From assembly GCA_021821085.1 (NCBI GenBank), contig JAKACV010000002.1, positions 48,218 to 112,217 of the forward strand: DNA of 64,000 nucleotides, written 5' to 3'. Within the stretch, counting starts at the first letter, position 1, and each line of letters starts with the position of its first letter. The notes under the pieces are model-generated. The model had not been told where the DNA came from. It ran no database searches and was given only the letters and a program-made list of their open reading frames with translations. This DNA comes from Bacillota bacterium (GTDB taxonomy: Bacteria > Bacillota > Bacilli > Alicyclobacillales > SLC66). Positions 1 through 7,160 of this stretch are shown one piece after another. A program made the translations under genes and the position numbers.

Positions 1-1206
1 ATCTGTGGCAGGAGACTGGCAATAGCGTGAGCAGTTGTCTACGTTGTTTGTACCAATCACAGCGCGAGCGAGTTTTTGTATTAAGTAATTCTCTTCATTT
101 GTGATTTTGGAAGAAGAGATAAGACCGATCGCATCGGGTCCATATTGTTCTTTCGTCTCAGAGAGCTTTTTTGCGATCAGATCGTAAGCTTCATCCCATG
201 TTGCTTCATAGAAGGAATCGCCGCGACGGATGAGAGGGGCTGTTAAACGTTCTTCGCTGTTGATAAAATCCCATCCAAACTTTCCTTTGACACAAGTGGA
301 CACACCATTTGCGGGAGCTGTTTCATCAGGCTCGATTTTGATGATCTTACGGCCCTTTGTCCAAACGTCAAATGAGCATCCCACCCCGCAGAACGTGCAG
401 ACTGTTTTTGTTTTTTGAATGGTCGTGGAGCGCATCGCAGATTCTACTTCTGAAACGGCAAAAATCCCATCGTAACTTGGCTCAACTTGCTTGATGAGAT
501 CAATCATGGGGGTTAACAAGTTTGATCCAATGCCGGTTAAAAATCCAGCCTCTCCGAGCATTGATTTCTCCATTAAAGCATTGGTTGGACAGAGGGTTAC
601 GCAATGTCCACAAGAGACGCAAGAGGATTCGTCAATCGGTGCGTCATGATCCCAAATGACGCGCGGTTGAGATCGCTCCCAGTCGATTGAAAGTGTTTCG
701 TTCACCTGGAGATCTTGGCATGCTTCGACACATCGGCCGCAAAGAATACACTGGTTAGGGTCATAGCGGTAAAAAGGATTTGAAAGATCTTTTTCATATC
801 CTTTTGGACGATACGGATAGCTCTGTCCTTTGATCTCCATAGTGTGCGCTGAGTTGTGTAATGTACAGTTGCCATTATTGTTGTCACATACTGTGCAATA
901 CAGCATATGGTTCTCGAGAATGCGATCCATCGCCTCTTTTTGGGCCGCAACAGCTAAGCTGTGGATCGGATCAATCTGCAACTCTTGGGAGACCTTTGTT
1001 GAGCAGGCGCGAACGAGTTCACCATTCGCCATGACCATACATGTATCACACGTTTCAATCGGACCCAGACTAGGATGATAACAAACGTGTGGATGCTCCA
1101 CCCCTTGTTCCAACATCGTCTCAAGTATAGTTTGATTTTCCGTTGCGTGGCATTGAACTCCGCTGATAGTGATCTCCAAGCGATTTTGGACTTTATTTAG
1201 TGCCAT
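1..1206 (-). CDS. fdhA: Formate dehydrogenase alpha subunit, 5' part (runs off the left edge)
   Basis: Molybdenum- or tungsten-dependent formate dehydrogenase large subunit, a cytoplasmic enzyme oxidising formate to CO2. Only the first 402 codons lie in the window, so the ORF track misses it; I translated the complement. It starts at ATG 1206 behind AGGAGG. Domains in order: [2Fe-2S] ferredoxin domain (about residues 5-80, with CYHPSLGPIETCDTC), a NuoG-like His/Cys [4Fe-4S] segment (about 85-125), two ferredoxin [4Fe-4S] motifs (CILCGRC and CVSCGHCVTLCP, about 150-210), then the molybdopterin domain with its own cluster motif CTFCGVGC. Near the cut edge, CSRYCQSPATD places the catalytic residue as cysteine (TGC), not selenocysteine. 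fdhD, needed to sulfurate the cofactor, lies about 3 kb away on the other strand. The YrhE/YjgC type of Bacillus is the closest family I recognise. Confidence 0.93.
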   Translation of the reverse strand, partial: MALNKVQNRLEITISGVQCHATENQTILETMLEQGVEHPHVCYHPSLGPIETCDTCMVMANGELVRACSTKVSQELQIDPIHSLAVAAQKEAMDRILENHMLYCTVCDNNNGNCTLHNSAHTMEIKGQSYPYRPKGYEKDLSNPFYRYDPNQCILCGRCVEACQDLQVNETLSIDWERSQPRVIWDHDAPIDESSCVSCGHCVTLCPTNALMEKSMLGEAGFLTGIGSNLLTPMIDLIKQVEPSYDGIFAVSEVESAMRSTTIQKTKTVCTFCGVGCSFDVWTKGRKIIKIEPDETAPANGVSTCVKGKFGWDFINSEERLTAPLIRRGDSFYEATWDEAYDLIAKKLSETKEQYGPDAIGLISSSKITNEENYLIQKLARAVIGTNNVDNCSRYCQSPATD

Positions 1207-1231
1207 GTATATTCCTCCTATAAAAGCAAAA

Positions 1232-1284
1232 ACTCCACAGAATACCACAGTCACCAAAAATGGGTGACTCGGTTTCTGCGGAGT
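1232..1284 (-). promoter_or_regulatory. Long leader hairpin before fdhA, possible attenuator
   Basis: On the minus strand an 11-bp outer stem (ACTCCGCAGAA with TTCTGTGGAGT, one G-U pair) encloses an internal loop and a perfect 6-bp inner stem (GTCACC/GGTGAC). It is followed at once by TTTTTGCTTTT and then the fdhA ribosome-binding site. The single G-U pair becomes an A-C mismatch on the plus strand, so the RNA is probably made in the fdhA direction. A stem plus T-tract just before a start codon suggests transcription attenuation or an RNA sensor. It does not match a riboswitch class I know. Confidence 0.45.
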
Positions 1285-1296
1285 AGTTCCAAGCAC

Positions 1297-1319
1297 ACTA
1301 GTTTTGAAACGAGACTAGT
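1297..1319 (+). other. Second hairpin upstream of fdhA (ACTAGT arms)
   Basis: ACTAGTTTTG and CGAGACTAGT pair over 10 positions around an AAA loop when read as plus-strand RNA, using two G-U pairs. The minus-strand RNA would have two mismatches. It could be a DNA operator or part of a plus-strand transcript. No T-tract follows, so it is not a terminator. Confidence 0.3.
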
Positions 1320-1704
1320 ACTTTTCGCCAATCCAGCAACGTTTGTTTCAAGGGACAGAGCAAAAACATCTTGACAACTCTACGCCGAGATGAATAGACT
1401 CAGTCCTAAAAATGAAAGCTTGCAACTAGAAGTATAACTAAATGGATCAAAGTTCGTCTAGTGGTAATTGAAATGAGCTATTTGCGTTGTTGTTTTTTGT
1501 GAACCGAGTGACCATATCTTATCGGTCGGAGAGCCGCGATACTTGCGTATTTTAGATAACACCTTCAGCTCAAATGGTACGTCGGTTTTTGTTCCACTAA
1601 CCAGTCGTGCGTTTCAAACGGGGCACGGAATCGTCCATAATCTGCCGGTTTGGGTTGTTAGGATAACAGGGCTAGATATTCCAATACTGTGGGGGGATAA
1701 CAAA
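1320..1704. other. Intergenic stretch between fdhA and the lipoprotein gene
   Basis: About 385 bases without a convincing gene. A perfect TTGACA occurs at 1371-1376 on the plus strand, but no good -10 lies 16-18 bases downstream. ORF 1543-1704 is only an upstream extension of the lipoprotein frame, with no ribosome-binding site. I see nothing else that can be supported. Confidence 0.4.
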
Positions 1705-2064
1705 ATGAAGAAATTCGTTATGGCAATTCTTTTATTTCCGATGTTATTAGCTGGCTGTTCCCAAGCAAAAATAAATCAGGATATTCATTCAGGTCCTTAC
1801 AGACCAAATTGGATTAGTTCATACCACTCTGGAAAACCAACTGAATACTACGTGGTAACTGGTGAGAAGGTTACGAAAGCGGGAGAGCCATTCTACAACT
1901 TTTCAAATGCTCTCTCTCATGGTCCTGGCGGTTGGACATCAACTGATCCGAATGCAGTCCAATTGCTCTCAATCCCAGGTGTAGCCATTAGTAAAGCAGT
2001 AGCGGTGAAGTTGAAGAATGGGTTCTGTGTCAAAGCAACGTCTGTGGGAAACCAAAAGCCGTAA
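1705..2064 (+). CDS. Small predicted lipoprotein, function unknown
   Basis: A 119-residue protein. I moved the start from 1543 to ATG 1705 because the sequence from there is a textbook lipoprotein signal: MKK, a hydrophobic stretch and the lipobox LAGC with the lipidated cysteine near residue 18, preceded by GGGGGG. The mature part is small and polar, with YYVVTGEKV and a GPGGW loop, and I recognise no domain. It should be anchored on the outer face of the membrane. It stands alone between the divergent fdhA and mobile-element debris, and a terminator-like hairpin follows it. Its role is unknown, and the DNA around it is accessory in character. Confidence 0.7.
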   Translation: MKKFVMAILLFPMLLAGCSQAKINQDIHSGPYRPNWISSYHSGKPTEYYVVTGEKVTKAGEPFYNFSNALSHGPGGWTSTDPNAVQLLSIPGVAISKAVAVKLKNGFCVKATSVGNQKP

Positions 2065-2099
2065 TGTTTTGCGCCAAAGAAATAAAGCAGAAACAACCG

Positions 2100-2147
2100 A
2101 AATTGTTCAATATCGCTTAGTCGCCTCGTTTGAACAATTTGATTTTT
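2100..2147 (+). terminator. AT-rich terminator-like hairpin after the lipoprotein gene
   Basis: A perfect 11-bp inverted repeat, AAATTGTTCAA and TTGAACAATTT, with a 19-base loop, followed by GATTTTTAG. The position 35 bases after the stop codon fits a rho-independent terminator, although the arms are AT-rich. The core TTGTTCAA also resembles the TGTTCAAAAAGG end of the nearby repeat element. Confidence 0.5.
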
Positions 2148-2254
2148 AGCCGCCGAACATGGAGCATTTTAGAGAATAATGTTTTGCTAAAGGCTGTTGC
2201 AGTGTAATGGTTTCGCAAGCATGCCAGCCTATAATGCTTTACACCCGATGTTAA

Positions 2255-2413
2255 AGAGCCTGTTCAAAAAGGATTGAGGTAAGATGCAAGCAGGGGTTTG
2301 GTGAAGTCTGGACATGCGCGCGGAGTGTACGATAGGTGGTACATGAGCACGCATGTCCAGCACAAGCCGAAGCCCTGCGCCGCAGAGTTCTCGACCCTTT
2401 TTGAACAACCTCT
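2255..2413. mobile_element. MITE-like repeat, copy 1 (159 bp)
   Basis: Non-coding element repeated at 29045-29203 with only two differences (157 of 159 identical by eye). The ends are imperfect terminal inverted repeats of about 24 bp, AGAG(CC/GT)TGTTCAAAAAGG. Inside are further nested inverted repeats: GCAGGG/CCCTGC, a perfect CTGGACATGCG/CGCATGTCCAG and a central TGTAC/GTACA, so a single strand could fold end to end. The flanks carry a 3-bp direct repeat, TAA, at 2252-2254 and 2414-2416. No protein is encoded; the small ORFs across it (2264-2452, 2298-2489) follow the palindrome. This fits a non-autonomous element mobilised by a transposase located elsewhere. I cannot name the parent family. 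Confidence 0.85.
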
Positions 2414-2700
2414 TAAAGGTGAAGATTTATGGGATGGATTATCCGCATTCACTGAATCGGTACTAAGCTACCGTTTCGTATCGGTGTGAGTGTACTGTGG
2501 GTTCTAACTTGTGTGTAGTGGTCTTCTGTCTCAGCTAACTGCCCGATCGTATTATTTTGGGGGAAAGTTATTTTTCCCTTCACTCCGAGCCCTTGTCTGA
2601 CAAGGCTTCCCGAACCACGCAAATAGCTCGAAATTAGTAAGTTGGATTTGATTTATCTATAAAAGGTATAATGTAAGTGAACTTTGCGGCGGGAGTGCTG
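2414..2700 (+). other. Spacer between the MITE and the IS607 relic, with a candidate promoter
   Basis: No gene is visible. A consensus -10 TATAAT lies at 2667-2672, with only imperfect -35 candidates (TTGGAT at 2642, 19 bases away). It could be the old promoter of the following recombinase relic. The stretch GAGCCCTTGTCTGACAAGGC has a short inverted repeat (CCTTGTC/GACAAGG) of unclear role. Confidence 0.35.
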
Positions 2701-2728
2701 AGTTGCACTTTCGATAGGGTTTGAACAG

Positions 2729-2968
2729 GTGCTGATCCCTGAGCGCACACCAACGGGTCATTGACGCTATCGAATGAGTGATCTAAAAACACTCATGCAC
2801 GAAAAGCCATCTCGTCAACCAGCAACGTCATGCGTGATTTACGCGAGAGTGTCTACAAAAAAACAAGAAGATGCAGGGAATTTAGACCGTCAAATTGGCA
2901 GATTGAGCGCATTTGCCACTGAAAAAGGATGGCGCATTGTCGACGTGGTAACGGATACTGTCCACTGA
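2729..2968 (+). pseudogene. tnpA: IS607-type serine recombinase TnpA, N-terminal remnant
   Basis: The open frame from ATG 2774 encodes 64 residues with the serine-recombinase start VIYARVSTKKQ, in which the serine after ARV is the catalytic nucleophile, then NLDRQIGRL and KGW. Reading upstream in the same frame gives LIPERTPTGH, stop, RYR, which is the wing of the MerR-like helix-turn-helix that precedes the catalytic domain in IS607 TnpA. A TGA therefore interrupts the protein inside this HTH. The frame ends at 2968, where about two thirds of the usual 200 residues are missing and TnpB sequence begins. This is a decayed gene, not a small functional protein. Confidence 0.8.
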
Positions 2969-3928
2969 AACCAACTTGCCGCTCCGCTATGCCAAAGATG
3001 CGGTAGCAAAAGCGAATCAATTGATATCCGCTCAGAAGGCACTCGTTAAAGAACACTTGGGATTGTGGCAACGGCGTAAAAAGAAGACCACTGAGCGGAT
3101 CAATAAGATCGCAAAGAAAGATCCGAACTCACGTAAGCTTCACGGGTTACATCGGAAATTGGAGAAACAACAACGCAAAGTGACGTTCTATCAGCAACAC
3201 TTAGATGCAGATACATTTCCGCCCGTCATCTTTGAAAGTCGTGAGTTGTATTTGGCACAGTTCAAAGAAGGTGCGAATAAGGAATCATGGCGCAAACAGT
3301 GGAAGGATTCGCGCAACGGGCGGCTATCCGCAAGAGGGGATCGAGCTAAAAAAGGCAATCCGCTATCATTCGTCAATTTCAGAGAGAACCAACTCTATGA
3401 CGCAAGAAGCGGACGCCGTGACTGGCTAATCGGCAATATAACAAGAAAAATTGTCGCCTATGTGAAAGAACGCGGTGCTGGACTTGTCATGGAAGACTTG
3501 AAGTTCATCAACGACCGTGACGTTAGCCACAAGTTCAATCGCATGGCACACCAGTTTACCTATCGGCATCTAGCTACTTCTGTGGAGCGTGAGGCGTTAC
3601 GTCAAGGCGTAGAACTGCGAAAAGTACATCCCGCTTACATTTCTGTCATCGGGCGATTGAAGTATCAACCGCAATCCGGTATTAGCGTTCATTCATCCGC
3701 CGCACTCGTCATTGCCAGACGTGGTGCTCTCAAAATCAGGCGAGAAATGTACCCAAGGCGCTACGCGAGTGGTTGCTAACCAAGCAAAGATTCAACGAAC
3801 AAGCGTACCGAAAAAGTGAATGGAGTATATGGAGTCAAGCGAAGAAAGTGATTGAAAAAACCTTGCAGGAGAAAGGAGGTAGCCTGGTTTCGTGGTTGGG
3901 AGAGCGTAAGGAACTGCTCCTTAGATAA
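2952..3928 (+). pseudogene. TnpB-related (OrfB, RuvC-like) protein, truncated and frameshifted
   Basis: The main open frame (2976-3779, TTG start in the track) begins inside a TnpB-related protein: LPLRYAKDAV, a basic helical region, SRGD-like SARGDRAKKGN, VMEDLKF carrying the RuvC-II glutamate, and HPAYIS followed by SSAALVIARRGA at the RuvC-III position. The N-terminus is missing, and the segment that should hold the RuvC-I aspartate, between SFVNFRENQL and YDARSGRRDW, looks deleted. Near 3750 the frame shifts; the next frame continues the C-terminus from NVPKALREWL to the TAA at 3926. No CxxC zinc finger is visible, as is usual for this subgroup. TnpB proteins are RNA-guided nucleases, and this copy should be inactive. 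Confidence 0.8.
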
Positions 3929-4147
3929 CGAGCAAGTCCTGCCGTGTACACGTGGAGAAAGGCACGGCGGGGAATCTTATCGGGACTAGGCAACACCTGG
4001 GAAGAGGGAAACACGAAGCGGACATAGGAAGAGGCAACTTTTCTGTTCTCCGATTTGGCTCCTTTTCGGTGGTGCGAGAGCAGCCTCCAAGTGGATGAAT
4101 CCTGTAAGACCGCGGACTCGTAAGGGTCGAAAAAATCTATCGAGATT
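3929..4147 (+). ncRNA. Candidate omega-RNA (reRNA)/right end of the TnpB relic
   Basis: About 220 bases directly after the true tnpB stop codon have no ORF but contain several stems, including CCTGCCGTG with CACGGCGGG (one G-U pair) and smaller GC stems around 4045-4090. In IS605 and IS607 elements the tnpB guide RNA is transcribed from this position and ends at the element's right end. The tail looks better preserved than the gene. Identity as a guide RNA is inferred from position and fold only. Confidence 0.4.
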
Positions 4148-4177
4148 ATCATAGGTTTTTTGAACCAGGGAGAAACG

Positions 4178-4969
4178 ATGGAGCAGCCACTAACAAAAGT
4201 GCGTCACATCTACGAATTTGGCGATAATGTATATACTGAAGCAAGCGCGGAAGTTGTGACTGAATATGCATTAACCGTGTTTGTCAATGGACAGGAGTTT
4301 GTGACGCTCGTTTGTACACCAGCGGAGTTGTCTGAACTTGTTCTTGGCTTTATAGCTTCTGAAGGGTTGATTTCGACAGTGGATGAAGTAAAGTCGATTG
4401 AGGTGGACGAAGAGGCTGGCATGGTCTATGTGCGATTACATCGCAAAATCGAGATCAATCCTGAACATTTTTTGAAACGTTATATTACTTCTTGTTGTGG
4501 GAAAGGTCGTCAATCTTTTTATTTCTACAACGATGCACAAACATCCCCTGTAACTGCAGATGGGCCGAAACTCACCGCGCAGCAAGTGATTGCCCTTGTG
4601 CAACAAATGCAAGCTCAGTCAGATCTGTTTTTAGACACGGGCGGGGTGCACAATGCGGCGTTATGTGACACGAAGACCATTATCGCATCACGGGCAGATA
4701 TTGGTCGACACAATGCGTTAGACAAATTATATGGATATATGCTTATGAATCATATGTCACCTTCAGATAAGGTGATGGTCTTTAGTGGGCGAATTTCGTC
4801 CGAAGTTCTGCTGAAAGTTGCAAAAATGGGGGTCGGGATTTTACTATCCAAATCTGCACCAACCGATTTAGCTTTGCAAATGGCACAAAATTTGAGGATT
4901 ACCGCGATTGGATTTGCGCGCAACGACCGTTTTAAAGTCTATACTCATCCAGAGCGCATCTTGATGTAA
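4178..4969 (+). CDS. fdhD: Formate dehydrogenase accessory sulfurtransferase FdhD
   Basis: FdhD carries sulfur from a cysteine desulfurase to the molybdenum cofactor of formate dehydrogenase, a step required for activity. The 263-residue protein shows the conserved SCCGKGR cysteine loop (about residue 110) that accepts the persulfide, and the C-terminal DIGRHNALDKL and SGRISSEVLLK motifs of the family. I chose ATG 4178, preceded by AGGGAGAAACG, over the TTG at 4160 in the track. Its client fdhA lies divergently upstream, now separated by the lipoprotein gene, the MITE and the IS607 relic. The cytoplasmic role and length are as expected. Confidence 0.93.
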   Translation: MEQPLTKVRHIYEFGDNVYTEASAEVVTEYALTVFVNGQEFVTLVCTPAELSELVLGFIASEGLISTVDEVKSIEVDEEAGMVYVRLHRKIEINPEHFLKRYITSCCGKGRQSFYFYNDAQTSPVTADGPKLTAQQVIALVQQMQAQSDLFLDTGGVHNAALCDTKTIIASRADIGRHNALDKLYGYMLMNHMSPSDKVMVFSGRISSEVLLKVAKMGVGILLSKSAPTDLALQMAQNLRITAIGFARNDRFKVYTHPERILM

Positions 4970-5034
4970 AAATGATGGAATCGCGTAGCGCCTCTATCCA
5001 CTAAGCTGCAAATATGTTAGTCTGATAGCGACAA

Positions 5035-5050
5035 GACTGAACGCTCAGTC
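5035..5050. promoter_or_regulatory. Palindromic operator candidate before the CoA operon
   Basis: GACTGA-ACGC-TCAGTC is a perfect 6+4+6 palindrome 27 bases before the thiolase start. TetR-type fatty-acid regulators of the FadR/PsrA sort bind palindromes of this general kind upstream of beta-oxidation operons. No regulator gene lies in the window, so the assignment is by position and symmetry. Confidence 0.4.
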
Positions 5051-5076
5051 ACTCGAAAGAGCGGAGGGAAAGGCTC

Positions 5077-6249
5077 ATGCGAAGCGTGATTGTTTCAGCT
5101 GCGAGGACGCCATTTGGTAAGTTTGGCGGCTCACTTGCAGCGATGAAAGCGGTTGATTTAGGTGGCATTGTGATTCAAGAAGCACTGACACGGGCGAAGG
5201 TTGCGCCTGAGATGGTGGATGAAGTCATTATGGGGATGGTGCTGCAAGGTGGAGCGGGACAGATTCCCTCGCGGCAAGCAGCTCGTCATGCAGGACTGCC
5301 CTGGAACACGCCAACCGAAACGATCAATAAAGTGTGCGCTTCAGGATTGCGAGCCGTTACCATGGCCGACCAATTTATTCGTGCTGGAGATATTGAAGTT
5401 GCAGTAGCGGGAGGCATGGAAAGTATGTCAAATGCCCCGTATGGACTTCCTCGTGCCCGTTTTGGACTGCGTATGGGGGATGCTTCAGTAATCGATCTCA
5501 TGCAACATGATGGGCTTCTCTGTGCTTTTCATAATGTACACATGGCCGTTCATGGTTCACATGTAGCAAAAGAGTATGGCATTACACGCGAGGCGCAAGA
5601 TGTGTGGGCGCTTCGGTCACAGCAACGCGCGATACGGGCCATCGAGGATGGGGTATTGCGCGAAGAAATCGTCCCCGTTCGCGTGATGAACAAGAAAGGC
5701 GAAGTAGTTGTCGATACGGATGAAGCACCTCGCCGCGATACGAGTCTTGAGAAATTATCTGCGTTAGCACCTGTATTTGATTCGGAGGGAAGTGTAACCG
5801 CAGGTAATGCCCCCGGTGTAAATGATGGTGCGGGAGCGCTTGTGGTGATGAGTGAGCAACGTGCGAAAGCAGAGCAGCGCGAAGTTCTCGCGACGATTCT
5901 TGGCCATGCAGAAGTGGGAGCCGAAGCACCTTACATTGCCACTACGCCAGGTCTCGCCATTTTGAAACTATTGAAGAAGACTGGTGTTGCATTGGCTGAT
6001 ATTCGTCTGTTTGAGGTCAATGAAGCGTTTGCGGCGGTAACACTGACGAGTCAGGAAATCGTGAAGTGGGATCCTGAAAAAGTGAATGTAAACGGCGGGG
6101 CAGTTGCTTTTGGCCATCCGATTGGGGCGAGCGGAGCCCGGATTTTAATGACCCTTATATATGAATTGCGGCGCAGAGGCGGTGGACTTGGCATCGCGGC
6201 GATTTGCAGTGGCGCTGCACAGGGGGATGCAATTTTAGTCGAAGTATAA
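5077..6249 (+). CDS. Acetyl-CoA acetyltransferase (thiolase) 1
   Basis: Thiolase of 390 residues, joining or cleaving acetyl-CoA/acetoacetyl-CoA or longer 3-ketoacyl-CoA. The nucleophilic cysteine is in KVCASGL (about residue 88), the catalytic histidine in [10 protein letters not shown] (about 348), and the second cysteine in CSGAAQGD (about 378), where most thiolases have CxGGGxG. This altered glycine loop is the only odd point. A GCGGAGGG ribosome-binding site precedes ATG 5077. It opens an operon with hbd, two acyl-CoA dehydrogenases and meaB, which supports a role in beta-oxidation or in C4 CoA metabolism. A second thiolase lies at 35.2 kb. Confidence 0.93.
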   Translation: MRSVIVSAARTPFGKFGGSLAAMKAVDLGGIVIQEALTRAKVAPEMVDEVIMGMVLQGGAGQIPSRQAARHAGLPWNTPTETINKVCASGLRAVTMADQFIRAGDIEVAVAGGMESMSNAPYGLPRARFGLRMGDASVIDLMQHDGLLCAFHNVHMAVHGSHVAKEYGITREAQDVWALRSQQRAIRAIEDGVLREEIVPVRVMNKKGEVVVDTDEAPRRDTSLEKLSALAPVFDSEGSVTAGNAPGVNDGAGALVVMSEQRAKAEQREVLATILGHAEVGAEAPYIATTPGLAILKLLKKTGVALADIRLFEVNEAFAAVTLTSQEIVKWDPEKVNVNGGAVAFGHPIGASGARILMTLIYELRRRGGGLGIAAICSGAAQGDAILVEV

Positions 6250-6267
6250 AATGAAGAGGTGCAGATC

Positions 6268-7125
6268 ATGGGAAGTTATCAGCGTGTAATGGTCATTGGC
6301 GCAGGGCAAATGGGGAGTGGAATTGTTCAGGTTGCTGCACAAGCTGGCTGCAATGTCGTCATGCAAGATATAAAAGAAGAATACACAGAGCGGGGAAAAC
6401 GCACCATTGCAACGAGTTTGTCCCGCTTTGTAAAAAAAGGACAATTGTCGGAGGCAGAATCAACTGCCATTCTGGGGAGAATCACGACAACCACCGACAT
6501 AGGTCAAGCAGAGACGGCGCAGATCGTGATCGAAGCTGCGACTGAGCAAATGGCCGTGAAAAAAGAAATCTTTAAAAAACTTGATGACATTGCAGCACAA
6601 GATACGTTGCTTGCGACCAATACCTCGTCCTTGTCTGTGACAGAATTGGCAGCTGTTACAAAGCGGCCAGAGCAAGTGATCGGCATGCATTTTATGAACC
6701 CAGTTCCACTGATGAAGCTCGTTGAGGTCATTCGTGGTCTGCAAACATCTAACGAGACGTTTGCGGCCATTATGAGTTTTGCTGCAGAACTGGGCAAGAC
6801 GGCAGTGGCGGTGGAGGATTTTCCAGGGTTTATTTCAAATCGCATTTTAATGCCGATGATTAATGAGGCCGTCTATTGTCTTTACGAGGGCGTCGCAGAA
6901 GCAAAGGCGATTGATGAGATTATGAAACTAGGAATGAATCATCCCATGGGTCCGTTGCAATTAGCCGATTATATAGGACTAGATACCTGCTTGTACATTA
7001 TGGAAGTTTTATATGATGGATTTGGCGATTCGAAATACCGCCCGTGTCCTTTGCTACGCAAGTATGTAGCGGCTGGCTGGCTTGGCAAAAAGACTGGACG
7101 CGGGTTTTATGTGTATGAATCATAG
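6268..7125 (+). CDS. hbd: 3-hydroxyacyl-CoA (3-hydroxybutyryl-CoA) dehydrogenase
   Basis: NAD(P)-dependent enzyme interconverting 3-hydroxyacyl-CoA and 3-ketoacyl-CoA. The N-terminus carries the Rossmann motif GAGQMGSGI, and [10 protein letters not shown] with HFMNPVP gives the catalytic histidine. The C-terminal all-helical domain starts near [10 protein letters not shown] and includes [17 protein letters not shown] moved the start to ATG 6268, preceded by AGAGGTG, instead of GTG 6259; this gives 285 residues, close to the MmgB/Hbd type. It lies 18 bases after the thiolase stop and precedes acyl-CoA dehydrogenases, forming a near-complete set for C4 acyl-CoA turnover. No enoyl-CoA hydratase gene is present in the window. 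Confidence 0.93.
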   Translation: MGSYQRVMVIGAGQMGSGIVQVAAQAGCNVVMQDIKEEYTERGKRTIATSLSRFVKKGQLSEAESTAILGRITTTTDIGQAETAQIVIEAATEQMAVKKEIFKKLDDIAAQDTLLATNTSSLSVTELAAVTKRPEQVIGMHFMNPVPLMKLVEVIRGLQTSNETFAAIMSFAAELGKTAVAVEDFPGFISNRILMPMINEAVYCLYEGVAEAKAIDEIMKLGMNHPMGPLQLADYIGLDTCLYIMEVLYDGFGDSKYRPCPLLRKYVAAGWLGKKTGRGFYVYES

Positions 7126-7160
7126 AATCGAGTGTGATCCGTGAAAGAGGAGGCATACAC

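Larger units (their letters stand above)
2690..4147 (+). mobile_element. Degenerate IS607-family element (tnpA relic, TnpB-related relic, structured 3' tail)
   Basis: The block has the order of an IS607-type element: serine recombinase tnpA, then a TnpB-related gene, then a structured non-coding 3' end. Both genes are broken. A large internal deletion around 2950-2960 appears to join the early part of tnpA to the middle of the tnpB gene. An 8-bp inverted repeat (TTCGATAG at 2710, CTATCGAA at 2767) lies at the left, and CTATCGAG recurs at the right end near 4136. IS607 elements usually lack terminal inverted repeats and target duplications, so the exact boundaries are my estimate. Confidence 0.7.

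Noticed and set aside
1207-1330. Known molybdenum-cofactor or tetrahydrofolate riboswitch before fdhA
   Set aside because: The stem pattern and conserved bases of those classes as I know them are not present; only a generic hairpin is supported.
2264-2489. Two overlapping opposite-strand ORFs (62 and 63 aa) across the first MITE
   Set aside because: They arise from the palindromic element; neither has a ribosome-binding site, and their sequences are not protein-like.
2976-3779. A nuclease-dead TnpB regulator (TldR-like)
   Set aside because: The RuvC loss comes with N-terminal truncation and a C-terminal frameshift, which points to decay rather than a preserved repressor.
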